Shown here in pieces: positions 5,258-12,094 of a stretch of 12,094 nucleotides of DNA. Source of the stretch: Chloroflexota bacterium (GTDB lineage Bacteria; Chloroflexota; Anaerolineae; J036; Brachytrichaceae). The DNA lies in NCBI GenBank assembly GCA_021813225.1, contig JAKALH010000040.1, forward strand, positions 1-12,094. The letters are read 5' to 3'. The position numbers were made by a program, and so were the translations under genes. How positions within the stretch are numbered: position 1 is the stretch's first letter; each line of letters opens with the position of its first letter. The notes beneath the pieces were generated by a model. The model did not search any database and was not told where the DNA came from. It saw only the letters and a program-made list of their open reading frames with translations.

Positions 5258-7070
5258 ATAGACGAATGACCATCCGATCGACGACCATGGCGGCGAAAAG
5301 CAATGCCAGGTACAGCAGCGAGTACTTATACAGGCTGAGCACGGCCACCGGCGACTGCTCGCGGTTCACGCGCCAGGCGCGCAGCAGGAACAATGCCCCC
5401 AGCGCAACCGCGCTGACGATGTATACGGGACCCATCAGTTGCAGCGGCGCCAGCATCAGCGACAAGGCCACCATGCCCCACGAATACAGCAGCATCTGGC
5501 GCGATGTTTCGGCATTGCCCGCCACCACCGGCAGCATCGGGATCCCGGCCAGCGCATATTCCTTGCGCTTCATCAGCGCGAGCGCCCAGAAATGCGGCGG
5601 CGTCCAGAAGAAGACGATGACGAACAGGAACAGCGAGGCCCATGTCAACTGCCCGCAGGCGGCTGCGAAACCCACCAGCGGCGGTATCGCGCCGGCGCCG
5701 CCACCGATCACGATGTTCTGCCATGTGGAGCGCTTCAGCCAGCGCGTATAGATGACCGTGTAGTAGAGAAAGCCCAGCAGCGAAAGGACAGCAGCCAGCA
5801 TATTCACGAACAGCACCAGTATGGCGAACGAGATCACCGCCAGGGCGATGCCGAAGATGAACGCGCGGCGCGAAGTCAGGCGTCCGCTGGGAATGGGGCG
5901 CAATTTCGTACGACCCATGCGAATATCGACGTCCTGATCGTAGGCCATATTGATGGCGTTGGCGCCGCCGGCCATCAGGTAGCCGGCGATCAGCGTCCAC
6001 ACAATCAGATAGAGCGGCGGCGCGCCGGCCGGCGTCACCAGCATGCCGGCCAGCGTCGTCACCAGCAGCAGCGAAATGACGCGCGGTTTGGTCAGCGCCA
6101 CATAGTCGTTGATGGTCTGCCGCCAGGCTGGCAGGCGCGCCGCGCGCGGCGCGCGCGCCGCCAGTTCAACAGGAAGGCGATTCGAGAGCATCGCCAGCGA
6201 GAGCGCGCTCACCCACACGAAGGCCCCGGTGGCATTGTGCAGCGTGGCCAGAGCATCCGGCCTGCCTGATATAACCATCAGGATGCCGATGGCCGCCTGC
6301 ATGATGAACCCTGCGCCCATAGCCGCGACGCTGAGGCGCAGCGCCTTTGCCACGCCCGGCGGCTGCGCCCGGGCGGCTGCCAGCGTGCGGCGCACCGCCG
6401 CCAGCACCAGCACGGATACCACGGCGACCATCAGGCGGTGCAGCCAGTTGATCAACACCAGCGATCCCCCGTTCGGCAACAGTGAACCGTTGCACAGCGG
6501 GAAAGTCATGTTGCAGGCCAGCGCAGCGCCGCTGCCCGAAACGACGCCGCCGGTCGTCAGCAGCAGAAACACAGCCACAGCATTGACCGCGGCGGCGCGA
6601 CCGAACTTGCGCGCCTGCGGCGTCGGCTGCGGCTGTTCCTCAGTGCGCAACAGGATGGCCATCGCGGCCAGCGCGCCAAGCAGCCCCATGCCCGTCGCCA
6701 GGTGCAGGGCGATGATGCCGGCGGCCAGTTGCATCCACACCGTCATGGCCCCAAGCACAATCTGCGCCGCCAGGATGAGGAGCGTCAGCACACTCAGGCG
6801 CACTAAGGCACGGCTCAGTTTCAAGCGGAAGTTCAGCACGGCGATGGCGACGACCAGCACGCTCACCAGAGCGGCGAACGCGCGATGAGCCACCTCGATG
6901 ATGGCATCCGCCCGCGCAACCGGGATGACATTGCCGTAACACAGCGGCCAGTCGGGGCATCCCATCCCCGAATTGGTGATGCGCACCAGATTGCCGGCGA
7001 CGACCAGGCCGAAAGCCAGAATCGCCGCCAGCAGCGACAGCGTCTTAAGAGTTCTCACAACCAGTCTCAC
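5256..7070 (-). CDS. ctaA/ctaB: Fused heme A synthase - heme O synthase (CtaA-CtaB)
   Basis: This 604-residue polytopic protein joins two enzymes of heme A synthesis. Residues about 8-295 are CtaA, with four heme-ligand histidines at H62 (EVAHR), H123, H211 (WLHR) and H278, and two extracytoplasmic cysteine pairs, C38/C44 (GMGCPDWPLC) and C186/C193. A 20-residue Ala/Arg/Pro linker follows. Residues about 320-604 are CtaB, the prenyltransferase that adds farnesyl to heme b. It has NDYVALTKPR, the metal/pyrophosphate motif AINMAYDQDVDIRMGRTKLR (D378 to D382), YTRWLKR, and WTPPHFWALALMKRKEYALAGIPMLP. CtaB makes heme O and CtaA oxidises it to heme A for the neighbouring oxidase. The start is a GTG with only a weak ribosome site, 39 bases after coxA. 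Similar fusions are known in Thermus. Confidence 0.93.
   Translation of the reverse strand: MRLVVRTLKTLSLLAAILAFGLVVAGNLVRITNSGMGCPDWPLCYGNVIPVARADAIIEVAHRAFAALVSVLVVAIAVLNFRLKLSRALVRLSVLTLLILAAQIVLGAMTVWMQLAAGIIALHLATGMGLLGALAAMAILLRTEEQPQPTPQARKFGRAAAVNAVAVFLLLTTGGVVSGSGAALACNMTFPLCNGSLLPNGGSLVLINWLHRLMVAVVSVLVLAAVRRTLAAARAQPPGVAKALRLSVAAMGAGFIMQAAIGILMVISGRPDALATLHNATGAFVWVSALSLAMLSNRLPVELAARAPRAARLPAWRQTINDYVALTKPRVISLLLVTTLAGMLVTPAGAPPLYLIVWTLIAGYLMAGGANAINMAYDQDVDIRMGRTKLRPIPSGRLTSRRAFIFGIALAVISFAILVLFVNMLAAVLSLLGFLYYTVIYTRWLKRSTWQNIVIGGGAGAIPPLVGFAAACGQLTWASLFLFVIVFFWTPPHFWALALMKRKEYALAGIPMLPVVAGNAETSRQMLLYSWGMVALSLMLAPLQLMGPVYIVSAVALGALFLLRAWRVNREQSPVAVLSLYKYSLLYLALLFAAMVVDRMVIRL
6135..6154. 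repeat. 20-base perfect G/C-only palindrome at the CtaA-CtaB junction
   Basis: A perfect inverted repeat made only of G and C lies within the codons for the linker (about residues 306-312, ARAPRAAR region) that joins the two enzyme halves. It could form a strong hairpin in the mRNA between the two domains. It may just reflect GC-rich Ala/Arg codons. Confidence 0.7.
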
Positions 7071-7109
7071 TCACCAGTTCCAGACCTTACATCACACTAC
7101 TACAAACAA

Positions 7110-8744
7110 TCACGCCTGCGGTTTGGCCTGCGCCGCCATGCGCTGGTCATACAGCGGGCGTTCGCTTTCCACGACCGGCGTGCGCGCAAAGTTGTACACG
7201 GGCGGCGGCGATGACGTGGCCCATTCCAGCGTATTCGCTTCCCACGGGTCGTCGCCGGCCACTTCGCCTCTTCTGGCGACGATGGAGACGACGTAGTTGA
7301 TCATGAAGAGCAGCACCGATGCCGCGATCATGAACGCGCCGATGGTGGCGATCAGGTTAGGCAGATCCCAGCCACGGTCCGCCGCGTAGGTGGCGATACG
7401 GCGCGGCATGCCTTCCAGGCCCAGGATATGCATGGGGAAGAAGGCGGTATTGAACCCGATCCACATCAGCGCGAAGTGAAACTTGCCCAGCTTGTCGTTC
7501 AACATGCGGCCGGTGATCTTCGGCAGCCAGTAGTACATGCCGGCGAAGATGCCGAAGACACTGCCGCCGAACAGCACATAGTGGAAGTGCGCCACCACCC
7601 AGTAGGTGTTGTGAACCTGCATGTCGATGGGGATAGCGCCCTGCATCACGCCTGAGATGCCGCCAATGACGAATGTGGAGATAAAGCCCAGGCACATCAG
7701 CAGCGGGGTCTTCAGGTTCAGCGAACCCTTCCACATGGTGGCGATCCAACTGAATATCTTGACGCCGGTCGGCACGGCGATGACCATCGTCGTGAACATG
7801 AAGAAGCGTTCGACCAGCGGGTCGACGCCGCTGACAAACATGTGGTGCACCCATGTGGTGAACCCGAGCACGCCGATCAGGATGGTCGAGAGCACCATGG
7901 CCTTCCAGCCGAACAACGGTTTGCGCGAGAACACCGGGATGACCTCGGAAAGCACGCCCATGGCCGGCAGAATCATGATGTAAACGGCCGGGTGCGAATA
8001 GAACCAGAACATGTTCTGCCACAGGCGCGGATTGGCCGTGGTGAAGAACTGCGTATTGAAGTTCCGGTCGGAAATCAGCATGATGAGCGCGGCCGTCAGC
8101 ACCGGCGTCGCCAGCAGAATCATGGCGGCGGTGACGATAATCGTCCAGGTGAAGAAGGGGATGCGCCACAGCGTCATGCCGGGGGCGCGCATCGTGTAGA
8201 TGGTCACCAGGAAGTTGACGGCCCCCAGCGTGGACGAGATGCCCACCAACACGATGCCGAACAGCCAGATATCCATGCCCACCTGCGGCGAGAACTGCCT
8301 GGTGGAGAGCGGAACATAGGCTGTCCACGCCGCGTTGGACGCCGTGCCGCCGATTAAAAAGCCGCCTTCCATGACCAGCCCGGCGAAGAGCAGCAGCCAG
8401 AAGCCGAGCGCGTTAATGCGCGGGAAAGCCATATCGCGCGCGCCGAGCTGCAGCGGGACGATGTAATTGCCCAGGCCCACCAGGAACGGGATGACGAACA
8501 GGAAAATCATGCCGGTGCCGTGCATGGTGAACAGCTCGTTGTAGACGTTCTGGTTCACCAGTTCCATGCCCGGCTGCGCGAGTTGCAGGCGGATGATCAG
8601 CGCGAATATCCCCGACAGCAGGAAGAAGAAAAAGCTCGAGGCGAGATACATGATGCCAATGCGTTTGTGGTCGACGGTAGTCAACCATGCGGCGACCCTA
8701 GCCCACATGCCGGGTTTCTCGATTGGAATGCTTACACTGGCCAT
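7110..8744 (-). CDS. coxA: Cytochrome c oxidase subunit I, A2-type heme-copper oxidase
   Basis: The 544-residue, 12-helix catalytic subunit reduces oxygen to water and pumps protons. Visible ligands are H75 and H388 for the low-spin heme, H386 for the oxygen-reducing heme, and H251, H300 and H301 for CuB. The cross-linked tyrosine is Y255. Helix VI reads FWFYSHPAVYIMILP: the D-channel glutamate of the GHPEV form is absent and replaced by the Tyr-Ser pair (Y249, S250) that defines the A2 subtype. The D-channel entrance Asp is kept (D104, in GARDMAFPR), as are the K-channel Lys (K329, PTGVKIFSW) and the propionate-binding arginines (R448, R449). VHNTYWVVAHFHYV has Asn379 where A-type enzymes usually have Asp. 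An AAGGAG site lies nine bases before the ATG; the gene is 58 bases after coxB. Confidence 0.97.
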   Translation of the reverse strand: MASVSIPIEKPGMWARVAAWLTTVDHKRIGIMYLASSFFFFLLSGIFALIIRLQLAQPGMELVNQNVYNELFTMHGTGMIFLFVIPFLVGLGNYIVPLQLGARDMAFPRINALGFWLLLFAGLVMEGGFLIGGTASNAAWTAYVPLSTRQFSPQVGMDIWLFGIVLVGISSTLGAVNFLVTIYTMRAPGMTLWRIPFFTWTIIVTAAMILLATPVLTAALIMLISDRNFNTQFFTTANPRLWQNMFWFYSHPAVYIMILPAMGVLSEVIPVFSRKPLFGWKAMVLSTILIGVLGFTTWVHHMFVSGVDPLVERFFMFTTMVIAVPTGVKIFSWIATMWKGSLNLKTPLLMCLGFISTFVIGGISGVMQGAIPIDMQVHNTYWVVAHFHYVLFGGSVFGIFAGMYYWLPKITGRMLNDKLGKFHFALMWIGFNTAFFPMHILGLEGMPRRIATYAADRGWDLPNLIATIGAFMIAASVLLFMINYVVSIVARRGEVAGDDPWEANTLEWATSSPPPVYNFARTPVVESERPLYDQRMAAQAKPQA

Positions 8745-8802
8745 TCAACAATACTCCTTAAATACATCCACGGGAAGGCGACAGGCGCCTCACCCGGTTA
8801 CC

Positions 8803-9795
8803 TTACTTGAGAGACTCCAGGAATGCGACCAGATCGGCGATATCCTGCGGTTTCAGCGCCAGGTTGGGCATCTGCGTGCCGGGCTTGACATCCTGCGGAT
8901 TGTGCAGCCATTTAGTCAGGTTTTGCGGCGTGTTCGGTATCACCTGCGCGATCTTGTCATAGGCGGCGAAGTGCGTCAGCGGGCGAGGAGCCACTTTCCC
9001 CTGCGCCCTGGTACCGTCGATCGTGTGGCACGACACGCACGGGCCATTCATGAAGAAGGCTTCGCCGCGCGCGACATCGCCTGCCCCGGCAGGCGTTGAA
9101 CTGGATGCCGCCTGCTGCGCGTACCACTTGTCGTAATCGGCCTGCGGCAGGACCTTGACATTGGCGAGCATTTGAGCATGCGCCAGCCCGCAGAACTGGT
9201 TGCACTGGCCGGTATAGGTTCCAACCGGCGCGCTGAACCAGAACGACGATGTTTCGCCGGGGTTGACGTAAATCGTGCCGCCGAGCGCCGGCACCCACCA
9301 GGCGTGGATGACGTCGGCGGTGACCATATCCAGGCGGATTGTCTTCCCGGCAGGCACAACCAGGTCCTGGTTCACGGTGAAGTTGCCGTCCGGGTACTTG
9401 AACTGCCACACCCACTGGCGCGCCGTGACATCGATCACCATATCGACTTTCTTGGCCTCGTTGATGCGTTTGATGGCAACCTGGTCGTTGATGCCATGAA
9501 TGTGGTTCAGGGGATCGTTGAGCGTACCGGACGCCTCAAGCTGGCTCATCGAATTGAGAGCCAGCAGGAAAATGACGGCTATCAGAATCATCGGCAGGAC
9601 GGTCCAGGTGATCTCAAATCCGCGGTGGTCGTGCACTTGTTCCGGCGTGTCACCGGCCGAGCGGCGGCGGAATTTTACGACCGAATAAACGAGCAACCCT
9701 TCAACCAGCAGGAATACAAACGCGGACAAGATATACAGGATGGTATACAGGTTGTTGATGACCTGGGCGTCTTGTGATACCGGTGGAACCAGCAT
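8803..9795 (-). CDS. coxB: Cytochrome c oxidase subunit II with fused cytochrome c (caa3-type)
   Basis: The 330-residue protein has two membrane helices (about 16-40 and 62-82), a cupredoxin domain (about 118-217) with the CuA centre, and a C-terminal cytochrome c domain (about 238-330). CuA ligands are H164 (DVIHAWWVP), C198, C202, H206 and M209 (CNQFCGLAHAQM). QWVWQFKYPDG (127-137) holds the electron-entry aromatic patch. The c-heme site is C253-V-S-C256-H257 with M309 (GTQMPNL) as likely sixth ligand. The fused heme marks a caa3-type enzyme, which takes electrons through its own cytochrome. No lipobox cysteine is seen. About 35 residues lie between TM2 and the cupredoxin core. The residue between the CuA cysteines that is usually Glu is Gln200. 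It is the first gene of the operon, with GAGGT eight bases before the ATG. Confidence 0.96.
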   Translation of the reverse strand: MLVPPVSQDAQVINNLYTILYILSAFVFLLVEGLLVYSVVKFRRRSAGDTPEQVHDHRGFEITWTVLPMILIAVIFLLALNSMSQLEASGTLNDPLNHIHGINDQVAIKRINEAKKVDMVIDVTARQWVWQFKYPDGNFTVNQDLVVPAGKTIRLDMVTADVIHAWWVPALGGTIYVNPGETSSFWFSAPVGTYTGQCNQFCGLAHAQMLANVKVLPQADYDKWYAQQAASSSTPAGAGDVARGEAFFMNGPCVSCHTIDGTRAQGKVAPRPLTHFAAYDKIAQVIPNTPQNLTKWLHNPQDVKPGTQMPNLALKPQDIADLVAFLESLK

Positions 9796-9840
9796 TATCC
9801 CCTACCTCTACACGATTGATCTAAAGTAACAAACACCACA

Positions 9841-9872
9841 CACAAAAACAAGACTGGCCCAAACTGAGCCAG
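9841..9872 (-). terminator. Intrinsic terminator between the cox promoter and coxB
   Basis: On the minus strand an eight-pair stem CTGGCTCA / TGGGCCAG (one G-T pair, three-base loop) at 9854-9872 is followed by TCTTGTTTTTGTG. It could end transcripts of the beta-propeller gene upstream, or act as an attenuator in the coxB leader. It has no U-tract on the plus strand. Confidence 0.65.
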
Positions 9873-9913
9873 CCGCCTGAGCTAATGCGTACCGTACCTG
9901 CGGAAGTCGCCGT

Positions 9914-9924
9914 ATTTTAGCATA
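9914..9924 (-). promoter_or_regulatory. Extended -10 promoter, likely for the cox operon
   Basis: The minus strand reads TATGCTAAAAT: a TRTGn extension followed by TAAAAT (five of six to TATAAT). No good -35 is seen 17 bases upstream, which extended -10 promoters tolerate. A start near 9907 would give a leader of about 110 bases before coxB, containing the terminator hairpin. Confidence 0.45.
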
Positions 9925-9943
9925 CTCACCGGCATCCGTGAGG

Positions 9944-9979
9944 GAAATCACAATCAAACCGCCTGTTCCGGTTCAGGCG
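9944..9979 (-). terminator. Weaker terminator-like hairpin after the beta-propeller gene
   Basis: On the minus strand CGCCTG (9974-9979) pairs with CAGGCG (9960-9965) around an eight-base loop, and is followed by the T-rich GTTTGATTGTGATTT. It lies about 30 bases past the beta-propeller stop. The U-tract is interrupted, so termination would be partial. Confidence 0.4.
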
Positions 9980-10008
9980 CGCGGATGACTGCTGCGCTAC
10001 CGGCACCG

Positions 10009-11601
10009 TCAACGAATGACGATGGGCAGGTAAAAGATGGACGGTGGCGGCGGAACACCGTACAGTGAGTAAGCGCTCAAGTAACCGCCCTGGTCAGCGA
10101 TGTACAGGACACTATTGGCAACCAGCGGGCTTTCCCAGTGCATATAGCTGCCGGTCGATGCCGTCCACAGCGCGGTTGAGTTCCCTGCGATCGGGTTTAG
10201 CGCAGTCACCGTGCCGCCGTTCATGTAATAGAGCACGTTGTTCGCGACCAGCGGGGACGTGCCGCCGCCTGCGCGCTGCCAGCGCGGCGTTAATGTCGGC
10301 GTGAACTGGCCGGTGTAGGTCACCTGCAGCCCGGAGATGCCGTAGTCATTGGCAACGAATATCCAGGTGCTGCGATCGGCGGGATTGACCCATACCGCCG
10401 GCGCAGTCAATACTTCCCCGGTCTGCGGCACAGTCACCCACGGTCCGATCTCGCCGCCGGTATAACCGGGGCCGCCGTGGCCGTTCAGGTTGTCCAGGTT
10501 CAACAGGCGCAGCTCGCCATCTTTGCCGCCCTGCACGCCCACATGCAGCACGGTGCTGGTGACTGCGACAGGAATGATGGCGATATTCGTGCTGCCCAGA
10601 TCGACATCGCTGTTATTCAGGTAGATATAGTCTCCCGGCGTGTAGCTGTCGACCGGGTCGCCGCCGCTGCCGGTTCCATCGGGATGCAGCGCCAGCACCG
10701 TGTCGCCCCAGTGATGCCCTGCCGGGTAAAACGTGGCATTGCCGGTCGCCAGGTAGATGCGGTCGGTCGCCGCACTGTACACCACGCCGGAGCGCGCCCA
10801 CACGCCAGATTGATTCTCCGCACACGCTCCCAGGCCCAGATGCGCCGTCAGGTTGCTGCACAGGGTGTTGAACACCTTCTGCGCCCCGGTTGCCAGGTTG
10901 ATCGCTGTCAGGTGCCCCTGATAGTCGCCGCGGTCGCCGGGGTAACCGGAGTTGACCACATACAGGTAGCTGTTCGCCCCGGATGTAGCCACCAGCAGCG
11001 GCGATGAGCCTTTCTCATTGTAGGGCTTGAGTGTGGCTGTTTCAGGCCAGGTGCTGTCAATGGTTTCGCTGCCATCGTAGACGGAATGTTTGTGCACGTA
11101 GCCGTCCAGACCATACGAGTACACATACTGGCCGTTCGGATCGAGCGCCGGCGAGGAAGTGGTGTAGCAGGTCGGGCCGCTGACGCCGTTGGGGTCGTTG
11201 ATCTTGCAGTTGCCGGGGCTGTGCTGGCGCACCCACACGATCGTGCCGTCGTTCGCGTCCAGCGCGACGATACGCCCATATTCGGTGGTCGTGAACAGCA
11301 GGTTGCGCGTCCCGCTGATAGTGCGCGCCGCCTGCAGGAAGATGGGCGGCCCGTCTGCGCTGTCGGGCAGCGGGACATGAAACAGCAGCGCCATGTGCGA
11401 TACATTCGACTGGTTGATCAACGATTCGGCGGTGTTATTGCCGCTGTGCTGCGGGTCGCCGTTGAACTGCGGCCAGGTGAAACCCGTCAGAAATGTCAGG
11501 AGGATCAACGACGCAACGAGGATGACAACGCGCCTGCCCATGCGGTCTGCCAACTTCCACATGCCGTGCGATGGTATCACAGTGCGGCGCTGCCATTTCA
11601 C
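10009..11601 (-). CDS. Secreted PQQ-like beta-propeller repeat protein
   Basis: This protein of up to 530 residues has a signal-type helix (about 22-42, RRVVILVASLILLTFLTGF) and then an extracytoplasmic domain opening WPQFNGDPQHSGNN, typical of PQQ/YVTN-type propellers. Blade strands include GRIVALDANDGTIVW, GHLTAINLATGAQKVF, GGTVTALNPIAGNSTALW and GGYLSAYSLYG. There are no PQQ-dehydrogenase catalytic motifs, so a binding or structural role is more likely than an enzyme. The C-terminus, PPPPSIFYLPIVIR, is a proline spacer plus a YLPxVxR tail common on exported Chloroflexota proteins. The longest frame starts with GTG at 11601, but Met21 (11541) directly before the MGRR signal n-region is a more natural start; Met14 is at 11562. 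No start has a strong ribosome site. Function is unknown. Confidence 0.8.
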   Translation of the reverse strand: MKWQRRTVIPSHGMWKLADRMGRRVVILVASLILLTFLTGFTWPQFNGDPQHSGNNTAESLINQSNVSHMALLFHVPLPDSADGPPIFLQAARTISGTRNLLFTTTEYGRIVALDANDGTIVWVRQHSPGNCKINDPNGVSGPTCYTTSSPALDPNGQYVYSYGLDGYVHKHSVYDGSETIDSTWPETATLKPYNEKGSSPLLVATSGANSYLYVVNSGYPGDRGDYQGHLTAINLATGAQKVFNTLCSNLTAHLGLGACAENQSGVWARSGVVYSAATDRIYLATGNATFYPAGHHWGDTVLALHPDGTGSGGDPVDSYTPGDYIYLNNSDVDLGSTNIAIIPVAVTSTVLHVGVQGGKDGELRLLNLDNLNGHGGPGYTGGEIGPWVTVPQTGEVLTAPAVWVNPADRSTWIFVANDYGISGLQVTYTGQFTPTLTPRWQRAGGGTSPLVANNVLYYMNGGTVTALNPIAGNSTALWTASTGSYMHWESPLVANSVLYIADQGGYLSAYSLYGVPPPPSIFYLPIVIR

Positions 11602-11629
11602 AGCGGCACATTGCAGAGTAGAATCACCG

Positions 11630-11639
11630 CAGCTAGCTG
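11630..11639. promoter_or_regulatory. 10-base perfect palindrome in the divergent beta-propeller/GH38 gap
   Basis: CAGCTAGCTG is a perfect inverted repeat about 36 bases before the GH38 ATG, where a promoter must lie. It could be a repressor site, but it is short and could be chance. Confidence 0.2.
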
Positions 11640-11674
11640 TAGCAGCAATAACCTAGGGAAAGGACGGCACACGC

Positions 11675-12094
11675 ATGTTAAAACATCTCGATATCACGCG
11701 CCAGCGTTTACAGAACTTCGCCTCGCAAAACAACCTGCTCGGGAAGATATTCCCGCAAAGCGCCCCGGTGAAACTGACGGTCTACTCCGCGCCGGATCGC
11801 ATCACTTATGCGGAAGCGCTGAAAGGCAGCTATCGCCCGACTGACATCGGCGAGCAGTTCGGTCCGGTCTGGTCGACGCACTGGTTCAGGGTAGAGATCG
11901 ATATCCCGGCGGACTGGAAGGGGAAGGAAGTCTACCTGCTGTGGGATTCGTCGTCGGAAGCCTGCGTGTGGCAGGACGGAGAGCCAATGCAGGGTCTGAC
12001 CGGCTCATCTTCGGGCTGGGCATCCGGAGCCGCGCGCCCGGCCTACCGGCTGACGAAGGCCGCCCAGGGCGGAGAGCATATCGAGCTGTATGTC
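11675..12094 (+). CDS. GH38 alpha-mannosidase, N-terminal part (runs off window)
   Basis: The ATG at 11675 opens a 140-codon frame that continues past the window edge, with AAGGA ten bases upstream. The product begins MLKHLDITRQRLQNFAS. It carries FGPVWSTHWFRVEIDIPADW (63-82), then EVYLLWDSSSEACVWQDGEP (85-104) and GLTG, the N-terminal beta-sandwich region of cytosolic bacterial GH38 alpha-mannosidases that precedes the catalytic barrel. The catalytic Asp and zinc-ligand His residues lie beyond the window. There is no signal peptide, so it probably acts in the cytoplasm on imported mannosides. It is divergent from the beta-propeller gene with only 73 bases between the longest frames. Confidence 0.85.
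   Translation, partial: MLKHLDITRQRLQNFASQNNLLGKIFPQSAPVKLTVYSAPDRITYAEALKGSYRPTDIGEQFGPVWSTHWFRVEIDIPADWKGKEVYLLWDSSSEACVWQDGEPMQGLTGSSSGWASGAARPAYRLTKAAQGGEHIELYV

Noticed and set aside
5439..6269. Long plus-strand open frame opposite ctaA-ctaB
   Set aside because: Composition is an antisense shadow (Gln/Arg/His-rich, no hydrophobic core) of a well-supported membrane enzyme.
7357..8328. 323-codon second minus-strand frame inside coxA
   Set aside because: It lies within coxA in another frame, is His/Arg-rich, and has no motifs; coxA itself shows all catalytic residues.
11611..11639. TTGCAG / TAGCTG pair as a promoter for the GH38 gene
   Set aside because: The spacing is 17 bases but both hexamers match consensus poorly.
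1..12094. CRISPR arrays, tRNA or rRNA genes, insertion sequences, prophage or defence genes
   Set aside because: No regularly spaced repeats, cloverleaf-like sequences, transposase/integrase motifs or terminal inverted repeats were seen on reading both strands.

Overview
The window looks like a GC-rich chromosomal segment from a bacterium of the phylum Chloroflexota (Anaerolineae/Caldilineae-like). This is an inference. It rests on the caa3-type oxidase operon with a ctaA-ctaB fusion, a secreted beta-propeller ending in a YLPxVxR-type tail, and remnants of sugar-catabolic genes (LarA-like, URO-D-like, GH127-like) near a GH38 mannosidase. No rRNA, tRNA, CRISPR array, transposase or integrase was seen.

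Region 1 (1-3045, minus strand) is a decayed catabolic operon. In transcription order it holds: a tiny ORF with intact start and stop that resembles the two ends of a Gfo/Idh/MocA oxidoreductase; N-terminal and internal pieces of a URO-D family protein; a piece of a GH127/DUF1680 glycosidase; two intact, translationally coupled genes (tandem-hotdog thioesterase and SAM methyltransferase); a 24-codon tail that looks like the end of a URO-D protein; a LarA-family gene reduced to its two ends; and the start of a zinc-type alcohol dehydrogenase that runs off the window. Most broken genes keep their ends and lack their middles, which suggests repeated internal deletions.

Region 2 (3046-3663) is a divergent intergenic stretch with a plausible promoter, then a plus-strand DinB/YfiT-family metal-binding protein.

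Region 3 (9979 down to 3700, minus strand) is a compact aerobic respiration operon: coxB (CuA subunit II with a fused cytochrome c), coxA (A2-type subunit I with a YSHPAV motif), a fused heme A synthase-heme O synthase, a 38-residue one-helix membrane peptide, a two-helix subunit-IV-like protein, coxC (subunit III), and a membrane-anchored YtkA/FixH-like protein. Together these supply the catalytic core, the heme A biosynthesis that core needs, and small accessory membrane proteins. An extended -10 promoter lies upstream of coxB, and a good intrinsic-terminator hairpin sits between that promoter and the gene.

Region 4 (10009-12094) has a secreted PQQ-like beta-propeller protein on the minus strand and, divergent from it, the 5' end of a GH38 alpha-mannosidase on the plus strand.
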